From the NCBI GenBank assembly GCA_039029535.1, contig JBCCFW010000071.1:1-34615 (forward strand): a stretch of 34,615 nucleotides of DNA. Reading direction: 5' to 3'. The DNA is from JBCCFW01 sp039029535. Its GTDB lineage: Bacteria; Acidobacteriota; JBCCFW01. Made by a program: the position numbers and the translations under genes. This document shows, in pieces, positions 20,724 through 33,313 of this stretch. A model generated the notes under the pieces. That model ran no database searches and had not been told where the DNA came from. It worked only from the letters and a program-made list of their open reading frames with translations. Positions within the stretch are counted from its first letter, which is position 1, and each line of letters begins with the position of its first letter.

Positions 20724-23669
20724 GTGATCAGGCAGGGCACACCAGCCCGGGTCACCCGTCGCCGGTCCGGCATCGCCGGGTCGGCCGACTGGCGTGTCAT
20801 CAGCTCCTGGCGGTCCCTCTGGGCCACCGCGCTCACTCTCCTCCTGCTCCTCGCTCCTGCCGCGCATGCCGCTGAGTCGCTTCGTCTGAGCGCTCCGGTT
20901 CACCCGCCGGCGAGCCTGCTGGTCGACGCGGCCGAGACCATCGTCATCGACGATCTCGCCGACGTGACGGAGTGGTGGGGGATCCTCGCCAACCGAGACA
21001 ACGTGACCTGGGACGGCATCGGCTCGGGTCTCACGTGTCCGAGCGACGACGCCGATTGCGGTGCGATGAGTCGGTCGTTCGACCTCCGCCGCGTGGCCTG
21101 GACCTACGACCGGGAGAAGCTCTGCTTCTACGTGGAGCGGCAGGACGGCACCGACATCGCCCAGACCTTCCTCTACCTGGACGAGAACGACGACGGCCTG
21201 ATGTCGACGTCGGAGCGCGTGGTGGAGGTGCTCTGGGTGGGTGGCAGCCTCATCCGCGTCGTCATCCGCGAGTACTCCGCCATCAACGGCATGGCCGGCG
21301 ACCCGATGCTGACCAGCGGCGCGTCCGACGGTCACGTGATGCCGGGCTCCGTGGACCTCGGCGCCGCCCCCGTGCCCGGTGGTCTCGGGCGCTGCGAGAA
21401 CTGCGCGACCCCCGATGGCCGGCTCGCCGAGCTGTGCGTCCCGTGGAGCTCGCTCCTCAACCCCACTCCTCGCTCCTTCGGCTACCACGTCGAATCGACC
21501 GCACGCCTGGGTGGCGCCTTCCGTCAGCCCTCCGACGTGCAGGACAGCCTGGGAGGCTCCGCGCGCACGCACTCGGTCCGGGTGACCGCGGTGGGTGAGG
21601 TTTCGGGCGCCGTGTCGGCGGCCCCCGGCACCATGGCGGTCGCCCCCTTCCAGCTCACGCAGGGCGGCAACATCGGCGGTGGCGAGGGCTTCCGCGTGGC
21701 GGCTCGCTCCGAGCACGGCCAGCGACTCGAGATTCACGAAGTCCTGCCCTTTGCGCAGCGCCTGGCCATCGACATCAACGGCGATGGCGACTTCGACGAC
21801 GCGGGTGACGAGGTCTTCGTCGACGCCGACGGAGATGGCTGGCCCGACACCAGCGTCGCCCGTCATGGCGAGAGCGTCCAGATCGCCGTTCATCAAGAGG
21901 TCCCGGGAGACGCCGTCAACTGGGTGGATCGCGTCGAGCTCTGGGCCAGCCCCGAGCGCGCCCCCGAACGACGTGAGATGGCCGTCGGTCCGATCCACGG
22001 CGGTTGGCTGACGGTCCGGCCCTTCGTGCCGGCCGTGGCGACCCCGCCTGGTGAGTCCGGCTTCCACCTCATGGCGATCACGAACCACGGCACGGCCGAT
22101 GCGCCGGTCTCCCTGTCCTTCACTGGCGGTCGCAGCTACGCGATTCACACCGGTGACCCTGGACGCGAGCTGCCGGGCGGCCCCGACAGCCTCACCTTCA
22201 GCGTGACCGCCGGAGAGACTTTCTACCGCGCCGCTCGGGTCGACATCGGCCTCGGCGACACCCCCGGTGACGTCGACGAGGCGGTGCTGGCCATCGTGCC
22301 CGACGCTTCACCCGACCAGGCGGTCACCCTGCCGTTGTCCACCTGGGTCCGCGAGCGGATGACCTTGCTGCACGAGCACGCTCTCGGCACGACGCGGGGC
22401 GTCACCGATGCGCTCTCGGGGGGCCTGCTCTGGTTCCCGCACGAGGCCATCAACGCCAGCACCGTGACCCAGAGCTGGGAGTTCTTCGGCCTGATCTCCT
22501 CGGGCGACATCCGCACGCCGTTGGTCTTCAGCGACCCCAACGGCGACGGCAACCCCGAAGACGGCGTGCCGGTCAGCCTGACCGACATCCCGCCCTCGGG
22601 CCGCTACCCGATCGTCATCGGGATGCAGGTCGGACCCACCGAGCCGGTGGGCACGGGGCTCGCGCTCGACGTGACCGCCCTCCGCGACGATGGCGAGATC
22701 ACCTTTGCCTTCGATGAAGCCGAGGTGACGCGCGCCACGACGCTGCTCTCCTCGACACACGAAGTGCAGGTCAGCCACTTGGGCCCCTGTGAGGCGGCGT
22801 ACCCCGTCCACACCGGTACTCCCGGGTCGACCACCTCGGTCGCCTGGGAGGGACCCGCGGGTCCGGTGCCCGGCTCCGTGGCCGTGTGGCACGACGCTCT
22901 CGAACAGACGCGTTCGAGTCGTCGACACCAGGTCGACGATCCCGTCGGTACCTGGACGGCCGAGTCCAACGCGGGCCCGACGAGCCAGCACGAGCTGGAG
23001 TCCGCCGCGTCCTTCGGGACCAACGAAGCGCTCCTGAGCGACGGCGGCAGCTTCCAGGTGATCACGCCGATCACCTGCGACAACCTGGTCGCCTCCATTC
23101 GTGGCGCGCGCCTGCACTACTGGGTGATGACGCCCGGCGCCACGCCGCGGGTCGCCGGTGGTCGCATCCTCCGCGGTCAAGACGACGGCGGCCGCGTGGT
23201 CGACAATGACGGCACGGCGCCGACCTGGGACATCCCGCTCACCACCTTCGAGGCGGGTGCCGACTGGATCCGTCGAGCCGGTTACACCTCCGTCGACTGG
23301 AGCGGCGAGACCGACATGGAGCTCCACGCCGAGCTGGTCAGCGCTTGTGGTGAGGTCATCACCAGCGCGATCACGCCCTTCTCGGTGCCGTCCGTGTTCA
23401 CGCTCCTCCGGCGCGATCCCTTCCCTCCGGCACCGGGCGTGACCAACACCGACGTCGCCGGAGAGCTCGTGCCCGGGGACCCGGGCGCTGCCGGACCGAC
23501 CCGACTGGATCCGGTGGCGGATCTCTACCTCGTGGATCCGATGTCGCCGGTGATCGTGAACGGTGAGGTCGGGACCAGCGGTGCGCTGGTCTTCTACGAG
23601 CTGAACGGTTCAGACGGTCCGCTGTTCGTCCGGCGCAGCGGCGACGACGTGGTCCTCAGCGGCTGGTAG
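20724..23669 (+). CDS. Large secreted protein with calcium-type Asp/Gly loops
   Basis: The 981-residue protein is not recognised by name. An Arg-rich N-terminus and ATALTLLLLLAPAAHA form a signal peptide cleaved near 49-50. Residues about 70-260 resemble a CBM9/DOMON-like beta-sandwich (RRVAWTYDREKLCFYVE, FLYLDENDDG). Asp-rich loops like those of EF-hand, dockerin or thrombospondin type 3 proteins occur at 153-158 (DENDDG), 350-363 (DINGDGDFDDAGDE), 368-376 (DADGDGWPD) and 604-613 (DPNGDGNPED). The rest is beta-rich with several Cys and no C-terminal anchor or sorting signal that I can see. It lies just upstream of the TonB receptor, suggesting a surface or secreted partner. GTG start; no obvious ribosome site. 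Confidence 0.75.
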   Translation: MIRQGTPARVTRRRSGIAGSADWRVISSWRSLWATALTLLLLLAPAAHAAESLRLSAPVHPPASLLVDAAETIVIDDLADVTEWWGILANRDNVTWDGIGSGLTCPSDDADCGAMSRSFDLRRVAWTYDREKLCFYVERQDGTDIAQTFLYLDENDDGLMSTSERVVEVLWVGGSLIRVVIREYSAINGMAGDPMLTSGASDGHVMPGSVDLGAAPVPGGLGRCENCATPDGRLAELCVPWSSLLNPTPRSFGYHVESTARLGGAFRQPSDVQDSLGGSARTHSVRVTAVGEVSGAVSAAPGTMAVAPFQLTQGGNIGGGEGFRVAARSEHGQRLEIHEVLPFAQRLAIDINGDGDFDDAGDEVFVDADGDGWPDTSVARHGESVQIAVHQEVPGDAVNWVDRVELWASPERAPERREMAVGPIHGGWLTVRPFVPAVATPPGESGFHLMAITNHGTADAPVSLSFTGGRSYAIHTGDPGRELPGGPDSLTFSVTAGETFYRAARVDIGLGDTPGDVDEAVLAIVPDASPDQAVTLPLSTWVRERMTLLHEHALGTTRGVTDALSGGLLWFPHEAINASTVTQSWEFFGLISSGDIRTPLVFSDPNGDGNPEDGVPVSLTDIPPSGRYPIVIGMQVGPTEPVGTGLALDVTALRDDGEITFAFDEAEVTRATTLLSSTHEVQVSHLGPCEAAYPVHTGTPGSTTSVAWEGPAGPVPGSVAVWHDALEQTRSSRRHQVDDPVGTWTAESNAGPTSQHELESAASFGTNEALLSDGGSFQVITPITCDNLVASIRGARLHYWVMTPGATPRVAGGRILRGQDDGGRVVDNDGTAPTWDIPLTTFEAGADWIRRAGYTSVDWSGETDMELHAELVSACGEVITSAITPFSVPSVFTLLRRDPFPPAPGVTNTDVAGELVPGDPGAAGPTRLDPVADLYLVDPMSPVIVNGEVGTSGALVFYELNGSDGPLFVRRSGDDVVLSGW

Positions 23670-23713
23670 TCGACCGAATTCTGGTGAATCAGCCGGGGCG
23701 AGCTGCCACGTGC

Positions 23714-23719
23714 TAGGGT
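23714..23719 (+). promoter_or_regulatory. Candidate -10 element before the TonB-receptor operon
   Basis: TAGGGT in ACGTGCTAGGGTGC lies 66 bases before the receptor ATG in the 115-base gap after the secreted-protein gene. It shares the GCTAGG core with other candidate sites here. No good -35 was found. Confidence 0.3.
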
Positions 23720-23784
23720 GCAGGCTGAGCTGTCAGGGAAACGTGAGGCCCCCTCCCGTGTTCCGGGCCGGCCGAGGAATCCGC

Positions 23785-26193
23785 ATGTCGTCAGTCTCGT
23801 GGTGGCGTCGCCTCACGCTCCACGCCCTGGTCGGGGCGCTGGTCGTGAGCAGCGTCGCCCGTGCCATGGTCCAGGACGAGGACGAGCTCCTCGAGGCGCT
23901 CGGTGACGTCGCGCTCTTCGTCGACACCGAGGTGCTGGTGGCTGGTGCGACCCGCCGCGTCTCGAAGCTCTCGGAGTCCCCTGGCACGATCACCGTCATC
24001 GACGCGCAGGAGCTCGACGAGTGGGGGGCGCTCACGCTGGAAGAGGCGCTGCGATACGTCACGTCCGTGACCTTCGCTCCCGGCAGCGTCTCCCTGTCCA
24101 CCCGGATCCGTGACATCGAGCAGGGCTTTTCCAACAAGGTCCTGCTCCTCTTCGACGGCCGCCTCGTCAACAGCGTCTTCCGGGGCAACCACTTCGTCGA
24201 CCTGGCTCAGCCGATCGACAACGTCGCCCGCATCGAGGTCGTTCGCGGTCCGGGTTCTGCTCTCTACGGTGCCAACGCCTTTGCCGGGTTCATCAACGTC
24301 GTCACGCGTCGTGGTGACGAGGTCGACGGCGTCGAGGTCAGTCTCAACCGTGGCTCGCACGGTCTCAACCACGTCAACTTGATCGCCGGCGGCATGAAGG
24401 GCCCGTACAACTGGCTGCTCGACGTGCGGCACGCCGGCTCTCGTGGTGAAGACCTCGTCAACGTCCTCGACAACTCGGATCACGAAGACTGGCACTTGGC
24501 CTTCCACTGGGGAGAGGGAGACTCCAAGGGCGAGAAGTGGTTCGTCCGCTTCGACCTGACCGACGTCCATCGCGGCGTGCCGGGCGAGCTGGCGGGTCCC
24601 ACGCCCAATGATCGGCTCGAGGAGTCGCGGTGGAGCTTCGACGGCTTCAAGCTCTGGGAGCCCAGCAAGAAGACGAAGCTCAAGCTGCGCGGCTACTACA
24701 ACCACACCGACGGTCGCTACGCGTTCTCGTCGAGCGCCCTCGGCGTCAGCCAGCTTTCGGATCGCGTCGTCAGCGGCGTGCCGCCGTTCTTCTACGACGA
24801 CCAGCTCGACCGCCTGCCGACCAGCTCGGTCCGCCCCAACCCGCTGGCCGAGCCCGACCTCGGTTGCGTGGTCTGCGACCAGGCGGTGCTCTCCGCCGGG
24901 ATCGACGGCAGCGGTCGGCCCATGCCCGCCAGCGTCGACCTCTGGAATCAGATCATCACGAGCGGGATCCCGCAGGTCGTGCAGACCTTCGATTCCGACG
25001 AGTCGCTCGGCTTCGTCGAGCTCCAGGCCGACTGGCAGATCAGCGACGTGAACTACCTGCTCGGCGGGGTCTCGATCCGGCTCGACGACGTCGACAACGG
25101 CATCGTCGGTGATCGGCAGTTCGAGAACTACGCCGCCTTCATCGAGGACGAGCACCGCTTCCTCGATGGTGAGCTCATCCTGCTCGGCTCGCTTCGCTTC
25201 GACGACCACTCGTTCTTCGGTTCGGCCGTCTCGCCCCGCGTGTCGGTCATTTGGTCGCCGCGCAAGGAGCTCATCCTCAAGGCCGCTTACGGTCGTGCCT
25301 TCCGCTCGCCGAACTTCGTCGAGCTCTTCGGTCAGCAGGACACGGCCAGCGCCCGCGTCTTCGGTCAGCGCCGAGCGGTGGAGGAGGGGGTGCTTCCCGA
25401 GAGCTTCCAGCGTTGTCTCGATGCGGACGTGACGCTCTCCGACTGCGATGCGGAGCGGATCGAGACCCTCGACACCGAGCTCGACCAGGAGCAGATCGAG
25501 ACCCTGGAGCTCTGGACCGAGTTCACGCCGTTCAAGAAGTTCAAGGCCATCCTCAACCTCTACAGCTACGAGATCGAGAACGAGGTCGGGCTGGCCGTCG
25601 ATCGCGACGACCTCTACTTCTACATCGACCGCGAGGGTGCCGGTGCGCTGGGCCTGACGCGGATCAACTCGGTGCTGGCCATTCCCGGTGCCGCGGACAC
25701 GCCGACCCTCGGCATCTTCCTCAACGCCCCGGATCGGACGAAGGGGCGCGGCGCCGAGCTCGAGCTGCTCTCCGACCCCTGGGATTGGCTCTCGCTCCGG
25801 CTCAAGTACAGCCGCCGGCTCGGCGAGAAGGCCGAGGTCCGGGACTTCGTGGAGGCCACCGGCGTGGGCGCCGAGTCCCAGCTCGTGCCCGCCTTCGGGC
25901 TCCGCCGCTTCCACGTGGACCAGCTCACCTCGCTCATCACCATGCGGCGCAAGGACAATCTCTGGGGCTCCCTCCGGCTGAGAGTCCTGGGACGCCCCAA
26001 GGAGAGCCTGTTCTCGCAGGGAGAGGCCGTGACGGCCGATCTCACCGTCGGCTGGCGTCGAGAGAATCTTCGGGTGGCCGGCAGCGTCTTCAATCTCAAC
26101 GAGGGAGGGCTGTTCTTCGACCCGGCCGCCGATCGCTTCATCGAAGGACAGCGGGACTTCCGTCTCGCCTTCAGCTACGTCCACGGTTTCTAG
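23785..26193 (+). CDS. TonB-dependent outer-membrane receptor
   Basis: The 802-residue protein starts at the ATG after GAGGAA. Residues 1-27 are a signal peptide. A TonB-box-like segment (DTEVLVAGATRR, about 47-58) precedes a plug domain (about 60-170) with SPGTITVIDAQEL, LLLFDGRLVNS and the diagnostic IEVVRGPGSALYGANAFAGFINVVTR pattern. The remaining 630 residues are alternating beta-strands of a barrel, ending in Phe (FSYVHGF), the usual outer-membrane assembly signal. Such receptors import siderophores, cobalamin, glycans and other ligands using TonB energy, or signal. No TonB/ExbBD is in view. The next gene starts right at its stop, so receptor, binding protein and chemoreceptor are co-transcribed. 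Confidence 0.93.
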   Translation: MSSVSWWRRLTLHALVGALVVSSVARAMVQDEDELLEALGDVALFVDTEVLVAGATRRVSKLSESPGTITVIDAQELDEWGALTLEEALRYVTSVTFAPGSVSLSTRIRDIEQGFSNKVLLLFDGRLVNSVFRGNHFVDLAQPIDNVARIEVVRGPGSALYGANAFAGFINVVTRRGDEVDGVEVSLNRGSHGLNHVNLIAGGMKGPYNWLLDVRHAGSRGEDLVNVLDNSDHEDWHLAFHWGEGDSKGEKWFVRFDLTDVHRGVPGELAGPTPNDRLEESRWSFDGFKLWEPSKKTKLKLRGYYNHTDGRYAFSSSALGVSQLSDRVVSGVPPFFYDDQLDRLPTSSVRPNPLAEPDLGCVVCDQAVLSAGIDGSGRPMPASVDLWNQIITSGIPQVVQTFDSDESLGFVELQADWQISDVNYLLGGVSIRLDDVDNGIVGDRQFENYAAFIEDEHRFLDGELILLGSLRFDDHSFFGSAVSPRVSVIWSPRKELILKAAYGRAFRSPNFVELFGQQDTASARVFGQRRAVEEGVLPESFQRCLDADVTLSDCDAERIETLDTELDQEQIETLELWTEFTPFKKFKAILNLYSYEIENEVGLAVDRDDLYFYIDREGAGALGLTRINSVLAIPGAADTPTLGIFLNAPDRTKGRGAELELLSDPWDWLSLRLKYSRRLGEKAEVRDFVEATGVGAESQLVPAFGLRRFHVDQLTSLITMRRKDNLWGSLRLRVLGRPKESLFSQGEAVTADLTVGWRRENLRVAGSVFNLNEGGLFFDPAADRFIEGQRDFRLAFSYVHGF

Positions 26194-27189
26194 ATGCGCG
26201 TTCTCCTCCCATCCACCCCCCGGGTCAGTGACCCGTCGCCCCGGGCCCCGGCCCGGAGCCTGGGGACGTGGTGTCGGGTGGGCCTGCTGGCCTTGCTGGT
26301 GAGCCTGCCGTCGGCACCCGGATGGGCCGAGGGCGTGGGCGTGGTCAAGACCGCCGAGATCTCGATCTTCGATCGCGCGGTGAAGGCCTTCGAGAAGGAG
26401 CTGGGAGGCAGCGTCCACGAGGCCTCCCTCGACTCGGATCGCGGTCGCTGGCCGAAGGTCTCCGAGCAGCTCAAGAAGAAGGAAGTCGACGTCTGGGTTC
26501 CGCTGGGGCCCCTCGCGCTCGAGATGACCAGCCAGGCCAACACCGAGCAGCCGGTCGTCTTCATGATGGTGTTCAACCCGGCCAAGTCGCTGCCGGCGTC
26601 GAGCAAGAACGTGGCGGGCGTGACCATGCGCGTGTCGGTCGACGTTCAGCTCGAAGAGATCCGCCGACTCCTGCCCGACCGCAAGAAGGTCGGAGTGATC
26701 CACGACCCGACCATCGCGACCAGCGCCGCCGACGTCGCGCGGGCTCGCGAGATCGCCCCCGGGCTCGGCCTGGAGGTCCTGGTCAAGTCGATCGGTGACA
26801 GCACCGAGCTGGGCAGCGCGCTCAACGGCCTGCTCGCGGACGGCATCGACGTGCTCTGGCTGGTGGTGGACCGGACGGTCACGCCGCCACGCGACTCGCG
26901 CCCGTTCGAGTTCATCACCGAGACGACGGGCAAGGCGGGAGTGCCCATCGTGGGGTACGCTCCGCGGCTCGCCAAGGCTGGAGCCCTGCTCGCGCTCGGA
27001 CCGGACTACGACGACATCGGCGCGCAGGCGGCCGAGATCGTCACCCAGGTTCAGGCGGGCACGGCCCCCGCCGACATCGGCGTGCAGAATGCCCGCAAGT
27101 TCGCCCTCTCGGTCAACCAGAAGGTGGCCAAGACCCTCGGCATCACGCTGGCCAAGAAGGACCTCGCGGACGCCGAGATTTTCAACTGA
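26194..27189 (+). CDS. Periplasmic ABC_sub_bind-family ligand-binding protein, no transporter partner
   Basis: The 331-residue protein has a signal peptide ending near residue 45 (LLALLVSLPSAPGWA). The mature part has the two-lobe Leu/Ile/Val-type fold of the ABC_sub_bind family (PF04392-like): VGVVKTAEISIFDRAVKAF, QPVVFMMVFNPAK, VGVIHDPTIATSAADVARA, DVLWLVVDRTVTP, VPIVGYAPRLAKAGALLALGPDY, and a C-terminal FALSVNQKVAKTLGI. Relatives bind small molecules such as tryptophan or tyrosine for ABC importers. No permease or ATPase is adjacent. The ATG follows the TonB-receptor stop directly, and the chemoreceptor starts 12 bases after its stop, so a sensory rather than transport role is inferred. 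Confidence 0.9.
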   Translation: MRVLLPSTPRVSDPSPRAPARSLGTWCRVGLLALLVSLPSAPGWAEGVGVVKTAEISIFDRAVKAFEKELGGSVHEASLDSDRGRWPKVSEQLKKKEVDVWVPLGPLALEMTSQANTEQPVVFMMVFNPAKSLPASSKNVAGVTMRVSVDVQLEEIRRLLPDRKKVGVIHDPTIATSAADVARAREIAPGLGLEVLVKSIGDSTELGSALNGLLADGIDVLWLVVDRTVTPPRDSRPFEFITETTGKAGVPIVGYAPRLAKAGALLALGPDYDDIGAQAAEIVTQVQAGTAPADIGVQNARKFALSVNQKVAKTLGITLAKKDLADAEIFN

Positions 27190-27201
27190 GGACGGAATCC
27201 C

Positions 27202-29052
27202 ATGTTCGGCTGGATGCCCAAGCTCAACCTGCGCTGGACCCTCGTCATCGTGATGGCGATCTTCCTCGTCGTCCTCGGTTGGGTGGTGAGCCAGACCACC
27301 ACTTCCTCGCTGTCGGCCAAGCTCCATGGCCAGCTCGAGGAACGCGGTCGGTCGCTGGCCAACCTCCTCAGCAGGTCGGTGTCGCACGAGCTCGCCTTCG
27401 GCTCCGACCTCGACCAGGCCGACGTCGACTCGGTCCTCGAGGAAGACCAGGTCTTGCTCGTCCTCGTGCGGGATCGGCAAGACAAGCAGAAGGGGCGGGC
27501 CACCGAGGAATCGGGGCCCTTCGCAGAGATGCTGCCCAACGAGCTCAACCCGCTCCTCGTGAAGGCCCAGGAGCGGCGTCCGGACGAGCGGCACAACGGC
27601 TACATCTACCGCGACGATCGCGAGGGCTTCTTCATCGTCTACAAGGCGGTCGAGTGGTCGGCCAAGGCCAACCAGGGGGGCGGTAGCTCCGGTTCCAGCT
27701 CGAGCGCGGGCGCCGGTCTCGAGATGTTCGAGCCCGACCTGGACAGCTCGTCGAGCGAGAGCGCGAGCCGTGACGGCGACCTGCTCGGTCACGTGTTCGT
27801 CGCGCTCAGCACCAACGCGGCGGTCACCGACGTCGAGGACGCACGCAACACCGCCTGGGCCCGCACGGCGGTGGTCGCGGCGATCGGCATCCTCATGAGC
27901 CTCGGCATCGCGCTCTGGGTGACCTCGCCCCTGTCGAAGATGGTGAACGCGGCCGAGGAGATGGCGCGGGGCAACTACGAGAGCGCGACCGGCCTGAGGA
28001 TGGGGCGCTTCTACGTCCGCGAGGTCGGGCAGCTCGCGGAGGCCTTCTCCGGGATGCGGGCCAGTCTCGCCGAGGTAGCCGACCAGGCCCGGCGCATCGC
28101 GGCCGGCGACCTCTCGCAACGCATTCATGACGGAGGCAACCTGGGCTCGGCCTTCAACGCCATGGTCGACTCGCTCTCGGTGCTGGTCGGTCAGATCCAA
28201 CAGGCGAGCGTGCAGATCGCCTCGTCCAGCGCCGAGATCCTCGCCGCGAGCAAGCAGGCCGAGCGCGGGTCGGCCGAGCAGGCGTCGTCCATCAGTCAGA
28301 CCACGACGACCATGGACGAGTTGCTGTCGGCCTCGAAGCAAATCGCCGCCTCGGCCGACTCGGTGGTGCAGATCGCCGAGCGCACCCTCGATGCCGCCCT
28401 CTCCGGGGAGGGCGCGGTGAAGGAGGGCATCGCCGGCATGAACGAGATCGCCGACAACAACCGGCAGACTGCCGAGCGGACCCTCGAGCTGTCGGAGCGC
28501 AACCAAGAGATCGGCAACGTCGTCGACCTCATCGACGAGATCGCCGACAAGTCGGACCTGCTCGCGCTCAACGCCGCCATCGAGGGCGCGAAGGCCGGTG
28601 AGGCCGGTCGTGGCTTCGCGGTGGTCGCCACCGAGATGCGCGCGCTGGCGGAGAACGTCGTGTCGTCGACGAAGGAGATCAAGGGCCTGATCTCCGAGAT
28701 CCAGAAGGCGAGCAACGCCTCGGTGCTGGCGACCGAGGGGCAGATGAAGGCCACCGAGCGCGGCACCTTCGCGGCCGAGAAGACCGCCGAGCACCTCCGG
28801 CAGATCACTCTCATGGTGGAGCAGACGACCGAGGCGGCGAAGCAGATCTCGCTGGCCACGCAGCAGCAGCGAACCGGCACGGAGCAGGTCGTGCAGTCGA
28901 TGAGCGAGATCGCCAAGATCGCGAAGTCGAACGTGTCGGGCGCCGAGCAGACCACCGCTTCCAGAGTCGAGCTGGCCGCGCTCGCCGACGAGCTCAAGCA
29001 CGCCGTGACGCAGTTCCGCCTCGGCGGTGACGACGAGGACATGGCGGCCTGA
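27202..29052 (+). CDS. Methyl-accepting chemoreceptor
   Basis: The 616-residue inner-membrane receptor has TM1 at about 12-31, a periplasmic domain at 32-221, and TM2 at about 222-241. The periplasmic part begins with LEERGRSLANLLSRSV, like small CHASE8/PAS-type sensors, and carries a Ser/Gly/Asp-rich insert at 158-191. Two consecutive HAMP-like segments (about 242-330) lead into a long cytoplasmic coiled coil. The hairpin tip reads EIADKSDLLALNAAIEGAKA with GEAGRGFAVVATEMRALAE (446-484), the CheA/CheW-binding signature. The family usual 'QTNLLALNAAIEAARAGE' is slightly changed (KSD, EGAK). No C-terminal CheR-docking pentapeptide is seen. GAGGACGGA precedes the ATG. Confidence 0.95.
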   Translation: MFGWMPKLNLRWTLVIVMAIFLVVLGWVVSQTTTSSLSAKLHGQLEERGRSLANLLSRSVSHELAFGSDLDQADVDSVLEEDQVLLVLVRDRQDKQKGRATEESGPFAEMLPNELNPLLVKAQERRPDERHNGYIYRDDREGFFIVYKAVEWSAKANQGGGSSGSSSSAGAGLEMFEPDLDSSSSESASRDGDLLGHVFVALSTNAAVTDVEDARNTAWARTAVVAAIGILMSLGIALWVTSPLSKMVNAAEEMARGNYESATGLRMGRFYVREVGQLAEAFSGMRASLAEVADQARRIAAGDLSQRIHDGGNLGSAFNAMVDSLSVLVGQIQQASVQIASSSAEILAASKQAERGSAEQASSISQTTTTMDELLSASKQIAASADSVVQIAERTLDAALSGEGAVKEGIAGMNEIADNNRQTAERTLELSERNQEIGNVVDLIDEIADKSDLLALNAAIEGAKAGEAGRGFAVVATEMRALAENVVSSTKEIKGLISEIQKASNASVLATEGQMKATERGTFAAEKTAEHLRQITLMVEQTTEAAKQISLATQQQRTGTEQVVQSMSEIAKIAKSNVSGAEQTTASRVELAALADELKHAVTQFRLGGDDEDMAA

Positions 29053-29099
29053 GGGGGTCGCAGCCCGTCTGACCACCCCTCCTCCGTCGAAGGCCGGCC

Positions 29100-33076
<3,977 letters not shown>

Positions 33077-33080
<4 letters not shown>

Positions 33081-33313
33081 GCACGGGGATCCGGAAACTC
33101 GGCGAAATCGAGGCCCCGGTGCGAGGCGGGATGACCCATCGACGTCAGGATCCGCCGCGCCGCGGTGTTGACAGGGGCATGAACCTCCCCCAAGCTTTCC
33201 TCGATTTCGGCAGGGCAGCGAGAACTGGAACGCGTCGTCCCCTCGGAGGGCGTGCCGGGTGCCTTGCTGCCTCCTGGCGGCGCTTCTTGAAGTTGCATCG
33301 GGCATCCCACTGA
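33077..33313 (+). CDS. Possible 78-residue frame linking cheA and cheB
   Basis: An ATG overlaps the cheA stop (ATGA, 33077-33080), and its TGA overlaps the ATG of CheB (TGATG, 33311-33315). The protein would be basic (many Arg) and has no recognisable motif. The third-codon-position GC is clearly lower than in cheA and cheB, which argues against coding. It could act as a coupling peptide that brings ribosomes to cheB, whose ATG has no ribosome site, or be chance. Confidence 0.25.
33168..33196 (+). promoter_or_regulatory. Candidate promoter before cheB
   Basis: A perfect TTGACA (33168-33173), followed by GGG, is 17 bases before CAAGCT. The -10 match is poor. The same arrangement, TTGACAGGG with CAGCCT at 17 bases, stands before the next receiver gene (34397-34425), which suggests a shared element. 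Confidence 0.3.

Noticed and set aside
23791..29076. 1761-codon open minus-strand frame across the receptor, binding protein and chemoreceptor
   Set aside because: It has no domain pattern, is rich in Arg, Gly, Leu and Val as expected of antisense GC-rich DNA, and covers three well-supported genes.
33240..33300. SRP RNA-like motif (GGAGGCAGCAAGGCAC on the minus strand)
   Set aside because: The essential GGTCAGG / GGAAGGAAGCAGCC symmetric-loop sequence is not present.
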